Assembly: GCA_951799445.1 (NCBI GenBank)
Contig: OX637295.1
Location: 25,854,001-25,918,000, forward strand
Reading direction: 5' to 3'
Length of the DNA: 64,000 nucleotides
Source of the DNA: Pseudisothecium myosuroides
Lineage: Eukaryota > Streptophyta > Bryopsida > Hypnales > Lembophyllaceae
Made by a program: the position numbers and the translations under genes. The notes beneath the pieces were generated by a model, which was not told the DNA's origin, did no database searches, and saw only the letters and a program-made list of their open reading frames with translations. This document shows, piece after piece, positions 20,846 through 33,800 of the stretch (the first letter of the stretch is position 1; every line of letters starts with the position of its first letter).

Positions 20846-21112
20846 GCAGGACGTTAAATCCGACTCACAAAGTGGGACGAGCAGGGTAAATTTGTGTTTT
20901 CCGGGGTAAAAGTAAAAAAAGCCCCTCTATTTTGTGTTGTCCCTAGGGTATGTTATAGATTTCTTCTAGCTAATTTGGTGTCTCTAATTGCAAATATGAA
21001 TTCAAAATTTGCAAAAAAAAAAAAAATGTGGCTAATAAAAATTTCCTGCGTTTTTCCCAAAGGTAAATCCACCCAGCTAGTCCCACTTTGCAGGACAAGT
21101 TTAACGTCCCCC
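20846..21112. mobile_element. GACGTTAA-type TIR element, copy B1
   Basis: The left end GCAGGACGTTAAATCCGACT...CAAAGTGGGAC and the right end (reverse complement GGGGGACGTTAAACTTGTCC...CAAAGTGGGAC) form an imperfect TIR of about 45 bp. TGCTCAT is repeated on both sides (20839-20845 and 21114-21120). Related copies lie at 38.09 and 39.27 kb. Confidence 0.65.
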
Positions 21113-21720
21113 ATGCTCATAAGAGAGTTTAAATAATAGCAAACAAAAGAAGATTCCTAATTAAAAATTCATTAGGCAAGTTATCTTTATTCAACCTAGA
21201 AAACAATGGATGACTGAAGGTAACTATCCTCTTTGTGGCACACTTTCCCAAGTAAATATTAGTCCACTTCTTGTGTCAGAATCTCTTTAGAATTAACTCA
21301 TTATAGAGCCAAAAAAACTACCTTGGGATGGGTCCTCGCTAGAGACACTTGTCCTTTTTTTTGGTCCCCTTGGCCTTGGATAGGACAGTAGCTTTTTACT
21401 CATAACTTTTGAGTCATACGTCCATTTTCTATTAAATTTGAAATGAAGGTACATATAGTAGTTTCAAACATTGAATAATGTTTTTTAATTTCTTAAAACT
21501 ATTTTATTATTTTTAAATTGCCCCAATTGGATGTCTACCTTGAATATTTTGGGAGTTTTTATTATTGTTTCTAACCCAAAAATGCAAATTTGAAGGTGAA
21601 AATTGGAATACAAAGAGTTCTACTAAAGTTACACACTTAAGCCTACAAAGAGATTTAAAAAATAATAATAAAGTGTCCACCTTCCACATGTGCTCAGAGT
21701 GCACTACCTTTGTTCACATA

Positions 21721-22451
21721 TGGGCAATTGCAAGAAACACTTGTCCTATTTTTTGCATTTTGCTACAATACTCATGATTTTTTCTGGAATACTTTAAAAT
21801 TAGGAAATTAATTTTTTTTTAAATTAAAAAATATGGCCAATGTATATACCTTTAAGATGAAGATATCCAGGGAAGGAAAAGCATAGAAAAATTCTCTAAG
21901 TGGGAGAACTAGAAAAGTGCCAAATCTCAAGAAAATAGACATTTTGATGCTTTAATTAGTTAAAAATAGAAAAAAACGTAAGTAAAAAAATAAAAATTGG
22001 ACATTTGTAGTAATTCTATGGAGATAGTCATTCACCCCTAAAACCACAAAAATAATTTTTTAATTCAACATAAATTCAACTTGAATAGAGCACACTTTAG
22101 GCCAATGTAACACACTTGGAACATGTTTTTGGAATTCCCTCTCCTAAAAAGGTGTATTTCTATTAGAAGAGCTAGCCTACCAAATTTGACAATGTAACTC
22201 TTCAAAAAAGGTACTCAATAGTACTAAAAACCACCAAAACCGCATGTGTGACATATATATTCAAAATTCAATTTCACGTATTGAATTAATTTTGAAAAAA
22301 TCCAAATAATTTAAGTGCATTTTCTATTGCTACAAGAAGCTTGCTTTTGAATTTCATGGTCATTCAATCATTTTTGCAATACTTATGGCACAAAACAACT
22401 TCCGCATTGAACGTGTGATGGAAAATAGGACAAGTGTTTCTTGCAATCACC
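21721..22451. mobile_element. TA-flanked TIR element (731 bp), copy A1
   Basis: The left end TGGGCAATTGCAAGAAACAC plus TTGTCCTATTTT is matched by the right end AAAATAGGACAAGTGTTTCT plus TGCAATCACC, a TIR of about 32 bp. TA flanks both ends (21719-21720, 22452-22453). The interior is AT-rich and non-coding. TA duplication is typical of Tc1/mariner-like elements, but the terminus is not a known one to me. Confidence 0.75.
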
Positions 22452-22906
22452 TACATGTAGAATTATACAAAAAAAAATTAAAATTTTTGGAATTTTTTAA
22501 TATTTTCTAAAAATAAAATCCCCGAGTGTCTATTTTCTTGCACCTTTCATCAACCTTCAAATGTGCATAACTTTTAGAGATAAATTTTTCTAGATCTAAA
22601 TTTTCACACACATACTATTTTGAATGCTTTACAAATTATCCATATTTTATTTCATTTAAAAAAAAATTATTCTAAAAGTCACAAGTCTCCAATATTGAGG
22701 CTATTTTGAGCCAAAATCAGCAAGTGTTTCCTGCAACTGTCAACCCTCCATGCACAATTGTCACACTAATTTGTACATTTTTCATGACTTTTGCCATGTC
22801 AAAGTGAACTACAACAAGTATAGTTTCAGCTTTGAGTATCCATTACGGCATTACACCACCCTTGATGGTAGGCTATGTAAATGAGGTATTCTTCTTTCAA
22901 CAATAC

Positions 22907-23140
22907 TTACAAAAGAAGAAATAAATACCATCGTAAGTAAATCTTACAATTAGTGCCCCTACTATTATCATTTTTCCAATCAATCAATCCTTGGTCATAA
23001 ATGGCATCTTGTACATATGTAGAAAATATTGGATGTACTTGTTTGAGAACCTCAAGCCTCTCCATCATGATAGCTTTGCAAACACTAGTTGCTTTTTTGT
23101 TGCTAGTATTTTGACCAATCACCAATGAAAGAAAAAACAC
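22907..23140 (-). pseudogene. Possible coding remnant of unknown family
   Basis: On the minus strand 77 codons are open and read protein-like (KAIMMERLEVLKQVHPIFST, YVQDAIYDQGLIDWKND) in strongly AT-rich DNA. I do not recognise the family. It lies between two TIR elements and may be a transposase or host gene fragment. Confidence 0.25.
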
Positions 23141-23384
23141 ATGGCAACAAAACCACGTGTGATCTCACACAACCTTTTATTCTTTTCAATTTCTAGCAAT
23201 CTCCTTCAGGACTTATTGATGCCAATCTGTATTCATCTAGCAATTCTAATCAATCACAATCAAACCAATAGGACTTAAAGTTCACAACATAGTTTGGAGT
23301 AACTTTAACCCTTAAAGGATAGACTGGTGACAGTGTAAATCATCCCTTTAGATACCGTGGAAATCTTTGGCTTAAAAAAAATGC

Positions 23385-23480
23385 AAGAACACTCATTGGA
23401 AGTCAAACTACTATAGAAGACCTCCCCTTTTCACAACAAAATTCCAAAGATGAATAGTTGCACTTCTGTCCTATGGGTGA
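23385..23480 (+). repeat. Copy of the 122-bp repeat family
   Basis: AACACTCATTGGAAGTCAAACTACTATAGAAG... to GATGAATAGTTGCACTTCTG matches the tandem units at 36.03-36.28 kb. It directly abuts the TIR element at 23474. Confidence 0.6.
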
Positions 23481-24207
23481 TTGCATGAAACACTTGTACT
23501 ATTTTCTGTCACACGTTGCATGTTGATTAAGTTTTTGGCCATAAATTTTGCATTTTGACTCCAAATGACTCAAAATTTATGGACAAGGTACTTATGACTA
23601 TTATACACCTTGCCTAATTTTTTGGAATTTTTTAAAAATGTTTTACTATTTAATAATAGCCCCCAATATTTTGTCACAAATGCCAATTTGGAGGTTTTTA
23701 GTACTATTTAGTACCCATAAAAACGAATTTGAAGCTGAAATTTGGTAGAGATGGTTTTCTAGTAGACTTGTAGCTATTGTCCAAAGGAATTCTAAAAATA
23801 CTTAATTTTATGTGGTGTAGAAGTTCACAAAGTGAGCCTCTTTCTACTTGCATTTTGAAACATGTAAAACATTATTTTGGTGGGTTTTTTGGTGAATGAC
23901 CATCTCCATAGAGTTTCTACAAATGGCCAATTTTTATTTTTTTTATTTAAGTTTTTTCCTATTTTCTACTAATTAAAACATGAAAGTATGTATTTTCTAG
24001 CGATTTGGTACTTTTCTAGTTCTCCTACTTAGAGAATTTTTTAATGAATTTTCTTCGGTGGTTACCTTCATTTTAAAGGGGCATACTTTGGTCATATTTT
24101 TTAATTTTTTTTAGAATTGATTTTCTAATTTTAAAGTACTCCAGAAAAAATCATGAGTACTATTGCAAAACGCAACAAATAGTACAGGTGTTTCGTGCAA
24201 TCACCGC
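23474..24207. mobile_element. TA-flanked TIR element (734 bp), copy A2, inverted
   Basis: The left end is TGGGTGATTGCATGAAACAC and the right end (reverse complement) GCGGTGATTGCACGAAACAC. TA flanks both ends (23472-23473, 24208-24209). Its right half is the reverse complement of the left half of copy A1 (e.g. the AGAGAATTTTT / GGAGAACTAGAAAAGT region), so the two copies face opposite ways. Confidence 0.75.
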
Positions 24208-24280
24208 TATACAAAAGTTTTCTCTGTCAGTCATTGGACCCTAAACATCCATAACGTTTATGAATTAAGTGATGACAATG

Positions 24281-24700
24281 GTACTATTACACATTACTTG
24301 GAGTTCACAATATACTTTGCACCCCACCATCACTACTTGAATGACACCCAACTACAACCTAGATCACAAAATCATTCAAATCCTAGCAATGTGAGCATAT
24401 ATATCAATCTAGCCATTCTCATCACTCACAACAAAACTAGTATATTACATGGAGTTCACAGCTTAGTTTGGAGCAATTTTCAGCAATGAAAATTGTACTA
24501 TTATACATTACTTGGAGTTCACAATACGCTTTGGTGCACCCCGCTCGCCATCACCACTTGAACGACCACTTGAACGACGCCAACTACAACCTACAGTAAA
24601 TCACAAAATCATTCAAATCCTAGCAATGTGAGCATATATCAATCTAAGCCATTCTCATCACTCACAACAAAAACTAGTATTACATGTGGAGTTCACAACA
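24281..24700. repeat. 214-bp tandem duplication next to the receptor kinase stop
   Basis: Units start at 24281 and 24495 (GTACTATTAYACATTACTTGGAGTTCACAAT). On the minus strand each contains a diverged copy of the last codons of the receptor kinase (CATTCAAGTG...TTGTGAACTCCAAGTAA). The true stop region is 24835-24885. The array thus seems to be amplified exon end plus 3' flank. Confidence 0.65.
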
Positions 24701-24834
24701 CCGTTCAACTCGAGACTCTGACTGCTGGCTCGATCACTGACACACTTTCAATCCAAGCTATCGATGTGACAAACTATGATCAATCTTGCGGCAATTCTAT
24801 CTTAATTAAGCTTGCAGACACAACCCAATTGGTG

Positions 24835-27800
24835 TCACTTCGAGTTCACAACATGGTTCCCGCTCCACTTGAATGACGACTGTTGGGAGGAGCGTTGGCT
24901 GGACCCCGACCCCGGCGACCCCAGCGACCCCACCTCAAACTCCTCCAAGCCCGCGTTCCTGAGCGCCACTCTCCTCTCCCGCCTCGCTATCCTCCTCGTC
25001 ATGGAGCTCGCATCGGAGGGCACCGCCAGTCCCCCTCCACTTGCCCCCGGCATCAAGTGCGCCTTCGGCCCCACCAGATTCTCCAACTGCTTTACCACGT
25101 CGTGCATGTTCGGTCGCTCCAGGGCCGTATCCTCCACGCACGACAGAGCGATGTGGGTGAAGTTCTCCAACTCCTCGGAGAGCGTCTCCCGGAGCGAGGG
25201 GTCGAGAATCTCCTGCACGCCGTCGAGGCCGTCGCGTTCGAACCGGTTGCGCACCTCCTTCACGAGGTGGCTGCCGCGGTAGATGGGCGGCTTGCCAGTG
25301 AGAATCTCCAAGAGGACCACACCGAAGCTGTACACATCGATCTTGGGGGATATCATGGAGGTCTGGTAGTAGTCCGGGTCTAGGTAGCCCTGGGGTGGGG
25401 GTCATGAACACCAGGGTCAGTTCAGGGTAAGTAGCATTTTCAGTAGCATTGCATTACACAGGAGAAATACAAAATGTCCTTCCATGGAATTTCTGAAAAA
25501 TAACAAGAGACATAGAATAAGATGCACTAGGAATGGATTTTGGACATTGAAGGACGTACAATTGTCCAATTCCCGTAGACACACACAACATGACTCATTT
25601 TTAATTTCTGGATTGCCGGATTTCTCCTGTGTTTTGGGAGCTTTTTTGGACAGTATCATAGTTACAGGGTTTTCTATACAATTGAATTGTCTCAAGCAGT
25701 GTTGGGACCCCGTTGTGAAAGGATTATTTCTCCTGATTTATGATAAGGAGGCCTTCTCATGTACATGTAACCTCATTATATCATGTAAGCTTACGATTGA
25801 TCATTCCAGAGATTCTCTTCATGATGATGGTGTTTAAAGTTCTTGACACAATCTAGTTTGACTGGAAACATAGTTTAAGGAAAGGAATGAAGAGCAGTAT
25901 GAGAGTATTACTTCATAGCCACGTAGTCCTCAGGACTCTTAGTTAAATCCCTGTCATCACAATTGCAGAACCCCTGGAGAATTTTGGTTTTGCACGATGA
26001 CAGATGTGACAAGAAATACCTTGTTGACAAAGACTTTGAATCTTGATATGAGTATTGAGTTTTGGACACATAGATGGTCACATTGATATTTCAAGCAAAT
26101 TGAATGGAAGTTTAAGGACCAAATCTGCAAAGCTATTTTCTAATGTCAATGCAATCAATGTGTTGTGCGGGCATTAGACTAGCAGATTGTTCAATTTTCA
26201 GTCTGAGCAGGGCTTAACAGTGAGACGTTGAATGTACCATAGTTCCCTTGATAGCGGGTTTCAAACTGCCAGTGGCGTCAACCGGAGAGGAGAGTCCGAA
26301 GTCAGCAACTTTGGCATTCATGCGTTTGTCCAGCAAAATGTTGCATGATTTCACATCTCGATGAATTATGGGAGGCTCGGCGTTGTCGTGCAAGTAGGCC
26401 AAGCCTCGAGCTGCTCCCAACGCTACCAGGAGTCTTCTGTCCCAGCTCAACGGTCTATCCGACTGTGAGCCTGCCAAGAATTATGCACAAACTTGAAAAG
26501 AATTAGCATTGAGAATCCAAACGTCAACAATAAGGTCAGTAGCCTCGTTCTGTAGCAGTTTGCTTGCTGTTCAATTTCCAACACAGTTCCACTTCCTAAA
26601 AGTATTGCTCAAAAGGCTCTCTATTCAGAAGTGTCAGTGTTCAAGACTTTCGCAGCAACTGCAAGAATGGAGGCAATTTCAGAAACAAGATTCGAAATCT
26701 CTAGAAGTGGGCTAGTACTTTGAGATGAGATTGCGGGGCTCAGAATTGCATGGGGTTGGACTTGGAGACAAGCAACAGAAATGTGCAGTAGAAATCACAA
26801 ACTTTGACAATTTCTACTGCTCAATCTCAAGTGGCGTTAGTGCTTGAAACATACATCCTTCAACAAAAAAATATAAGTGAAAAAAGAGTGAGCCTTCAGA
26901 TATTACATAGACTTACCACGAAGCCAGTCTGTCAATGTACCATTGGGCATGAACTCATACACAAGCATCTGCTCCGATTTATCGAAGCAGAAACCCACGA
27001 GATTCACAAGATTGTTATGATGAACTCTTGATAGCAACTCTATCTCATTTTTGAACTCCGGGGCTCCTTGCTTGGAACCTTCCTGCGCCCTTTTCACTGC
27101 AATTGTTGTACCTGTGCCTGCTGCCACACCTTTGTATACCTGCTCAAGTTCCCACATCAACAATCACCACGCTGCTAAAATAACTTCATAAATCATGTGA
27201 AATTGCAAAATTCTGGGTGTGATCCAAAACTGAATTTCTTCAGTAATAGATTCCACGAAACAAAGAAATTAATTTTTTACAAGGAAAGAAAAAACCAATA
27301 TGAGAGAGAGGACAACCACATAACATACTTAAGGAGCTGCCTCAACACTCTTGGCAAAGGAATTCAGATTCTTCTTGTGCATAATCTTGAGCTCATTTCA
27401 GGTGCTTTGGAAAGCTATAGGAAGAAAAAGGTTGTTGGCCACTCACTAAGCACCCCGCATACTCTCTACAATGAAGATTAGACTTCGGGTTGTCATCTAC
27501 AATGGATAAGGAAGAGTTGCCACAATTTGCTAAAGAATGATATGAACCGGATATTAAATTATATTACCTTGCCATAACCTCCTTCTCCAAGTGTATTTGC
27601 TTCACTGAAATTATTTGTCATTAACTTCATCTCATCAAAGCTGAACCAAGTGGCACCTTTCAGCTTGGGTGCTGCACCATCTTTGCCTCTTTCCCAGGCA
27701 GCTGGCATATCAATCCACTCACCCCATCAAAATCATTTCTTCAACAGAAATGAAGCATTTTAGTTCTATTAACAGACGAATCAACTTAGTTCACCACATA

Positions 27801-30800
27801 ATGACAAGCATTAATCAAGCTTTACCAAAAGGGTTGCTCTTCCGTTCCTTCTCAGCTTTGCGTTTCATCCTGACAGCTAGAAAGATCAGGAATCCAACTA
27901 AGAAACACACAGCTCCAGCTCCCACACCAATGCCAATATACGCTGTTTTGGAGAGACCAGAACGGACCACAGTAGCGAGAGCTGCGCCATCACGACAGAA
28001 AATTGGTCAGCATTGATATGAAGTGTACCCTTCCAAAGGCCAAATCGTACAGTAGCGTGAAAAAAGTAAACAAAAATCTTTGATCAAACCTCATATTTGT
28101 TAAAATGGCAGACTTCAGCGAAATTGGCAAAATTTCAATTAACAGGGCTGAAACCTCAGAGGTCTAAACCATTCCTAGTTTCTAGAGCTTTTGAAACTGT
28201 TTCAGAACGCCAAAACTATATTACAGCTTTTAAAACTTAGTGCCTTCAACACTTTTGCATATGGTATCCGAGTAACACATTCTTTGACGCGTTAGAATCC
28301 TCTTTGATTCGCAGAGAAGAATATGTAAAAATCTAAACATTCTGAAAACAAAAAACTATGCTCAGTGCTTACAATGTCACAATTAAGCCGCGAAATTACC
28401 GTAGTGCAAGAACGCTGAGACCATTCAACTCAAAAGCTGCTGTCCTTACCTTAAGAGATTCAATACCTTTCACAAGATTCGTATTCAAAGGACTGGTACA
28501 CTTCACCAGACTCTTAACACATAAAAGTACGAGTTCTGACAATTATGTGCACTTGAATGTCAAGAGCCACAAGTTCACAAGTCCTTACATTGACATGTTA
28601 TGGAAGTGCGACAAGCGTGCTGCAGTCATTGACATTCCAGAACGGCAGTCCCCCCCAAATGGTGTATGAGAGAGCTTTGAATCATACCTTGCGAGCTATC
28701 GATTTCTTTTACAAGCTCCGGCTTGAACGGACTCCCGTACTTCACCATCTGGTTCGTAAAGCTTCTAGTAATCCAATCCTCTGTCGCATGATCCATAAAC
28801 TCCCCAGACAACGCAAAGAAAAACAGCCTCACATCCACTCTCAGCTGACTCCCATTAAACGCCGCATCTCTCACCCAAAGCTGGTCACTCTCAAACTTCA
28901 ACACAGGCACATGGCTCGCAGACAAGTTCACCAAGGAGAGCACCGTCTGGTCCTTGAGAGAGCCCCAGAGAGAATCATTGGCGATGTTGCTGAACGTGGG
29001 TGCTCGAACTTCAAGAGTGACAATGAGCGGGTAGCTGCAGGTGCATTGGATAGGGTTAAGGGTGAGTCTTGAGTTTGAGCAGAAGGGGACGCTGCAGTTG
29101 TTGGTGACTGCAAGGCGGGAGGTCCATTGGGTGACGGTGGGATTGTCGGTGGTGTTGCAGAGCTTGGGGTCCAGCGTGACAAGGCTGCCTGGACTGGTGC
29201 ACACAGGGTTCCCTTGTAACCTGCACAACGAGAAGTGAAAGTGAATACGTTTGGATTTGCAACCAGCTTTGTGAAATGTGGACAAAGGTACGTGGATTGT
29301 TTCTACCTTGTTAATGCGTTTCTACATTGTTTCGTCCTGGGCAACCTTCGATAGTATTACATTCATTGTGATTCTAATAAAGAGGTGTTGGAGTTCACGA
29401 ATTCAGTCAAAATTACAGTGATTGTGTTGCTTCTAATAGGGGGCGTCATACTTCATGATTTCAGCCCATATGACATCCATTGTGCTGCTTCGAGTAGGGG
29501 TGTCATAGTTCACGATTTTAGCTACGTGGCTCTGTTGTTTCTTTCCAAATCTGGCCTTGCGGAATTCTGAGCCCTAAAATCTTGGCGCAAAGTACTGAAC
29601 CCTTGGTAGAACTTTCAAACTGCTCCATTCTCTGAGCAGAACTCTTGAACTGAGATACCCTGTGATGTGGTAATTCAAGCTAGAGGGGGTAGATAGTTGT
29701 CCACCCCGTTTTCCAACATATTTGATGCGCTTGATACGATTTTAAGCTTAATGTGCACTATTAACAGATTCGGTGAATACATGAGATTACAAACACTTAA
29801 AATGACACTCAAATTAATGATAGCAATACAAGTGATCAACTCTGGACAGACGTGCTTGACTGAAATAGAACTAGCATAGGCACTACACATTTATAAATGC
29901 ATTGAAAAGGGCTCGTGTAGAGCTGAAGGCATGCACAACAGTTTACTGTGACGAGGAATTTATCAAAACAGATGCACATCTACAACTGGCTTGAGAGAAG
30001 ACAACTCACATAATCTCCACGGACAAGTTGGAATTGGGGTTAAGCTGGTTAATGCTTGATAACTTGTTGTTTTGGAGTGAGACATATTGCAGATTTGGTC
30101 CAATGTCGGTCGGGATAGTCAAGAACCCAGTTAATTGATTGCTTTGAAGGTACCTGTTCAGTCAAGAAAAAAAGAGGAAATTCACCAGGTTGTAAAAGGC
30201 ATGCCCTGAAAGAAGCTTGATATACAAAACAAGATATCATTCTATAACAATTTCAAAGATAAACAAGAGGTTTAACGAACACTCACAGGCCCTGGAGTGC
30301 AGGATAGCTCAGGATATTCTCAGGCAGCGGTCCAGTCAGACTAGCACCTTCGAGTCTTCTGGAATCCCAAATTCAACCCACAATCACATAACTTACAACT
30401 TCATTTACCATGACAACCGCTATGAATCCTGTTTTGAAGAATTTGAAGCACTGTTATGAGGTTTTTTAGGGGCACCAAAAGCTTGTAATTATGAACAAGA
30501 TAGAGTTACGCCACGTGAGCAACCTTGCAAAAAGAATAAACTAGGAAAATGATAGACAAGTGCCAATCAAGGTGTTAGGGTGTCTTACATTGTCTGAAGA
30601 GTAGCTAAGGATGCATTCAACCATGTCGGAAATGGTTGTTGATCAAACTGGTTGTAGCTGATATCACTGTCAAAAGGAATCGCAAAAATGTTCAGCCACC
30701 AAATTTGACAACAATGTTGCCACCAAGATCATTAATAAATTCAGGGAGTGCTTCCTAGTTAGCTGCATAAACGTTACAATCCTACACTCCAAACACTACA

Positions 30801-33800
30801 GAAGAAACATTGACCAAAAGACTGGCAAGCAGCCCAGAAAGTGAGACCACAAAAGACTTAAGAGACATTTATGGAGAGATTTCTTACACATATTCAAGCT
30901 GGTTGAGAACATTCAAATTTGGAATAGTTCCAGTCAGTGAATTGTTGGTCAGGCGTCTATTGACCAGGGCAGCATAAAATACAAACAGGAGATCAGTTTC
31001 TAAACAAATATAACAGAAGGATTACATATAAACAAAAGAAGAATGAATTGTCTACGTATAATTATTCTCCTTAAGCGGTAAAGAGTCTCAACAATCGCCA
31101 ATTTCAGACATCAATTTAATACATGAATCGTTTGCAAGGTGGACATACATTTGAAGCAACCCAAGTGTAGGAGTTGTGGTGCCATTCAAGACGTTTCCCT
31201 TCATGATTTTGTTCAGAGTTGAGGGGATTGGACCACTCAGCCCATTAAAGTGGAGACTCCTGTTGCAGGTAAAACCCAAATTAACCATTAACCGCAGAAA
31301 AAGACAAAAACCCACAAAGGAGCATCAAAATTCCACACAGGAGCACCACCACCAAAAGGGTGCAACTAGTGTGGGTTACATTGGAATTTAGACCATGTTC
31401 ACATCAACTTGGTGAAACTTTTTAATTGTACAAAACAGATTTTCTAGTGCATCGGGGTCTAAAGCAAACATGACTTAATACTAATCTATTTGTTCTAAAT
31501 AAGTTATAAATGATACCTACTATTCAAATGTAAGTAGAACTAGAAGTATGGCTCACAGTAACTGTACTATTTGGGGAAGTGGATTTGAAAACACAATATG
31601 ATTACAGTGACACAATACAGAAGACCACTTACAGAATCTGAAGACTGGTAAGATTTCCAAACGTATCAGGAATAGGTCCAACGAAATTGTTCACCTCCAG
31701 TAACCTGGCACATATCAAGGTACATGTGTCCTCTTCAATTTTGTTACTTCAAAAGAAAAAAAAAGGAAAAAAATTTCACTGTGATAAGCAAAACGTGATC
31801 CTCTAATCTTTAAAAAAATAACAATAAAAAAAACTTCAGAAAGTATCTTTTGATATTATGTAGAAAACTCACATATGCAAACAGTGTTGCGCATTCCCAA
31901 GTTCAGGTGGAATGTTGCCAGAGAATTGATTGTTATTCAAATGGCTGCAGATCAAACACCGCTATATTTAGATAAAAAGTGAACAAAAGAAACAAAACTA
32001 AATCTCAAATAAAATGAGTTAATAATTCCCTCACTTCTTAGTGATCAGTGAAAAGAAAACCTATCTACTAAACCGCTCTAATGCAAACTTCAAAGAACTT
32101 GAAAAGCCATACATTAACACAACAACATCACATATAAATTGGAAGTGTGTAATGTTTGATCACAAAGGGGTTGAAAAGTACGAAGTGATTTGAAGTCTGA
32201 CTTTCAAATTTCAATCCTTTGTTGTTCACATTTCAAATCTAAAATATAGTATGGTCAATCTCAGTCAGTGAGGAGAACTCTATATAACTCTAAAATGCGA
32301 ATTAAAAGTTGACAATGACAAATCTAAAATACTTACTAGTGTACAATAACTGGCCACGTGTCAAGACCCAGACCGTCTGAGCTGGTAGTGGAGACAGGTA
32401 AGGATCCCGATAATTGATTGTAAGCAACATCGAACCACTCCAGCTTCTTCAATGCACCAAGAGCCGATGGAAGGGGTCCACTGAACCGATTGTTATTCAA
32501 AGCGCTGTAGACACAACCCACAAATAATACTGAGTTTCAGAAATTTATGAAACACAGGAAGTAAGAAATCAACATTGAATTCAGTGGATACTGACAAAAA
32601 CAGACACATATATGATAAGCCTTGTCCATACAACAACGAGGCTGGCCTTAACATTATGTACTGCTCTCTGATGCTATGTTACATAGACTCTAAACCAAAA
32701 GGTTCCACACCATTTTAATCAATGAAGAATACGAGCTGTACTATTAGTGCCATGTCATTGAATCTTACAAGAAGGTCAAATTCGTCAGTTGCCCAAGAGA
32801 GGCAGGAATCTCCCCTGAGAACAGGCATTTCTGCAAACTCCTGTAAGCAAATCATAGTCAATACTAATTCTGCTCAAAAGATGCAATTTCCGAGCGTATT
32901 CAGCTAAAATTTTGATGGAAAGCATCCGTACTTCGTGTTAGATGTACATATCAGTTACAGATTATTTAAAAAAAGAACTCAGTATGCAAATAAAGATCTG
33001 TTGCTAAAAGTCAGGCTTTTAGGGATTCATGTAAAATGATCCAAACAACAAGAACAACAAAACGTGTTAATAGGGATCTAAAACTTACAGAGAGTTTAGG
33101 GCGGATAAGGAACCCAGCTCAATTGGTAGCTCGCCTCCCAAAGCGCTATTGAAGGAGATGTCCCTGCATACCGATTCTCAAACTAACTTCAGAATAATAT
33201 CCAACACACTGCCAATCCTAATCAAAGTAAATTGAAGCCCGGAAACTACTCTCATATAAGAGATTTCGTACATGAAATTCACCATACGAAAGTGTACACT
33301 AAAAGGAAAACTTAGGTCACTATAGTTGTTACCTAAATTTCAATATTCAACTCATTCTTGGCATGCTACACTGCACAAAAATCATGTCAAAGAGAAGCAC
33401 TTACAGATTCTGAAGAGCGTCAAGGTCACCAATATCCGAAGGTATAACCCCTGCAAGGTCACTGCCTACCATATACCTGCACAAGGTCACTGGGAAGAAT
33501 TAGAGCCCGCCTAATCTCAAACCGACTATTTCATTTTGTAAATGTTGTTGCACTGAAAACTCGAAGATAATAACACCTAATTGCAAGCACCTAACAACAC
33601 GTAATTAAGCTTAATTACACCGAAAGGACTGGTTCTTGCCTAAAATGTGCATGCAGTGAACAGGAAAGCCTAGGATCAAATTTCAAGTACGCCCATAATC
33701 AGCACAAAAAATACTCATACAGTGTCCCCAAAGTACATGCTCAGATGCGTTGAAATCCTCTTTCAAGAGGCCCAAAAACTAAGGCAGTGTAGATGCTTAT

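Noticed and set aside
24812..25411. Long open frames on the plus strand and in a second minus frame over the last receptor kinase exon
   Set aside because: They are shadows caused by high GC of the exon; the kinase frame carries all expected motifs and ends at a proper stop.
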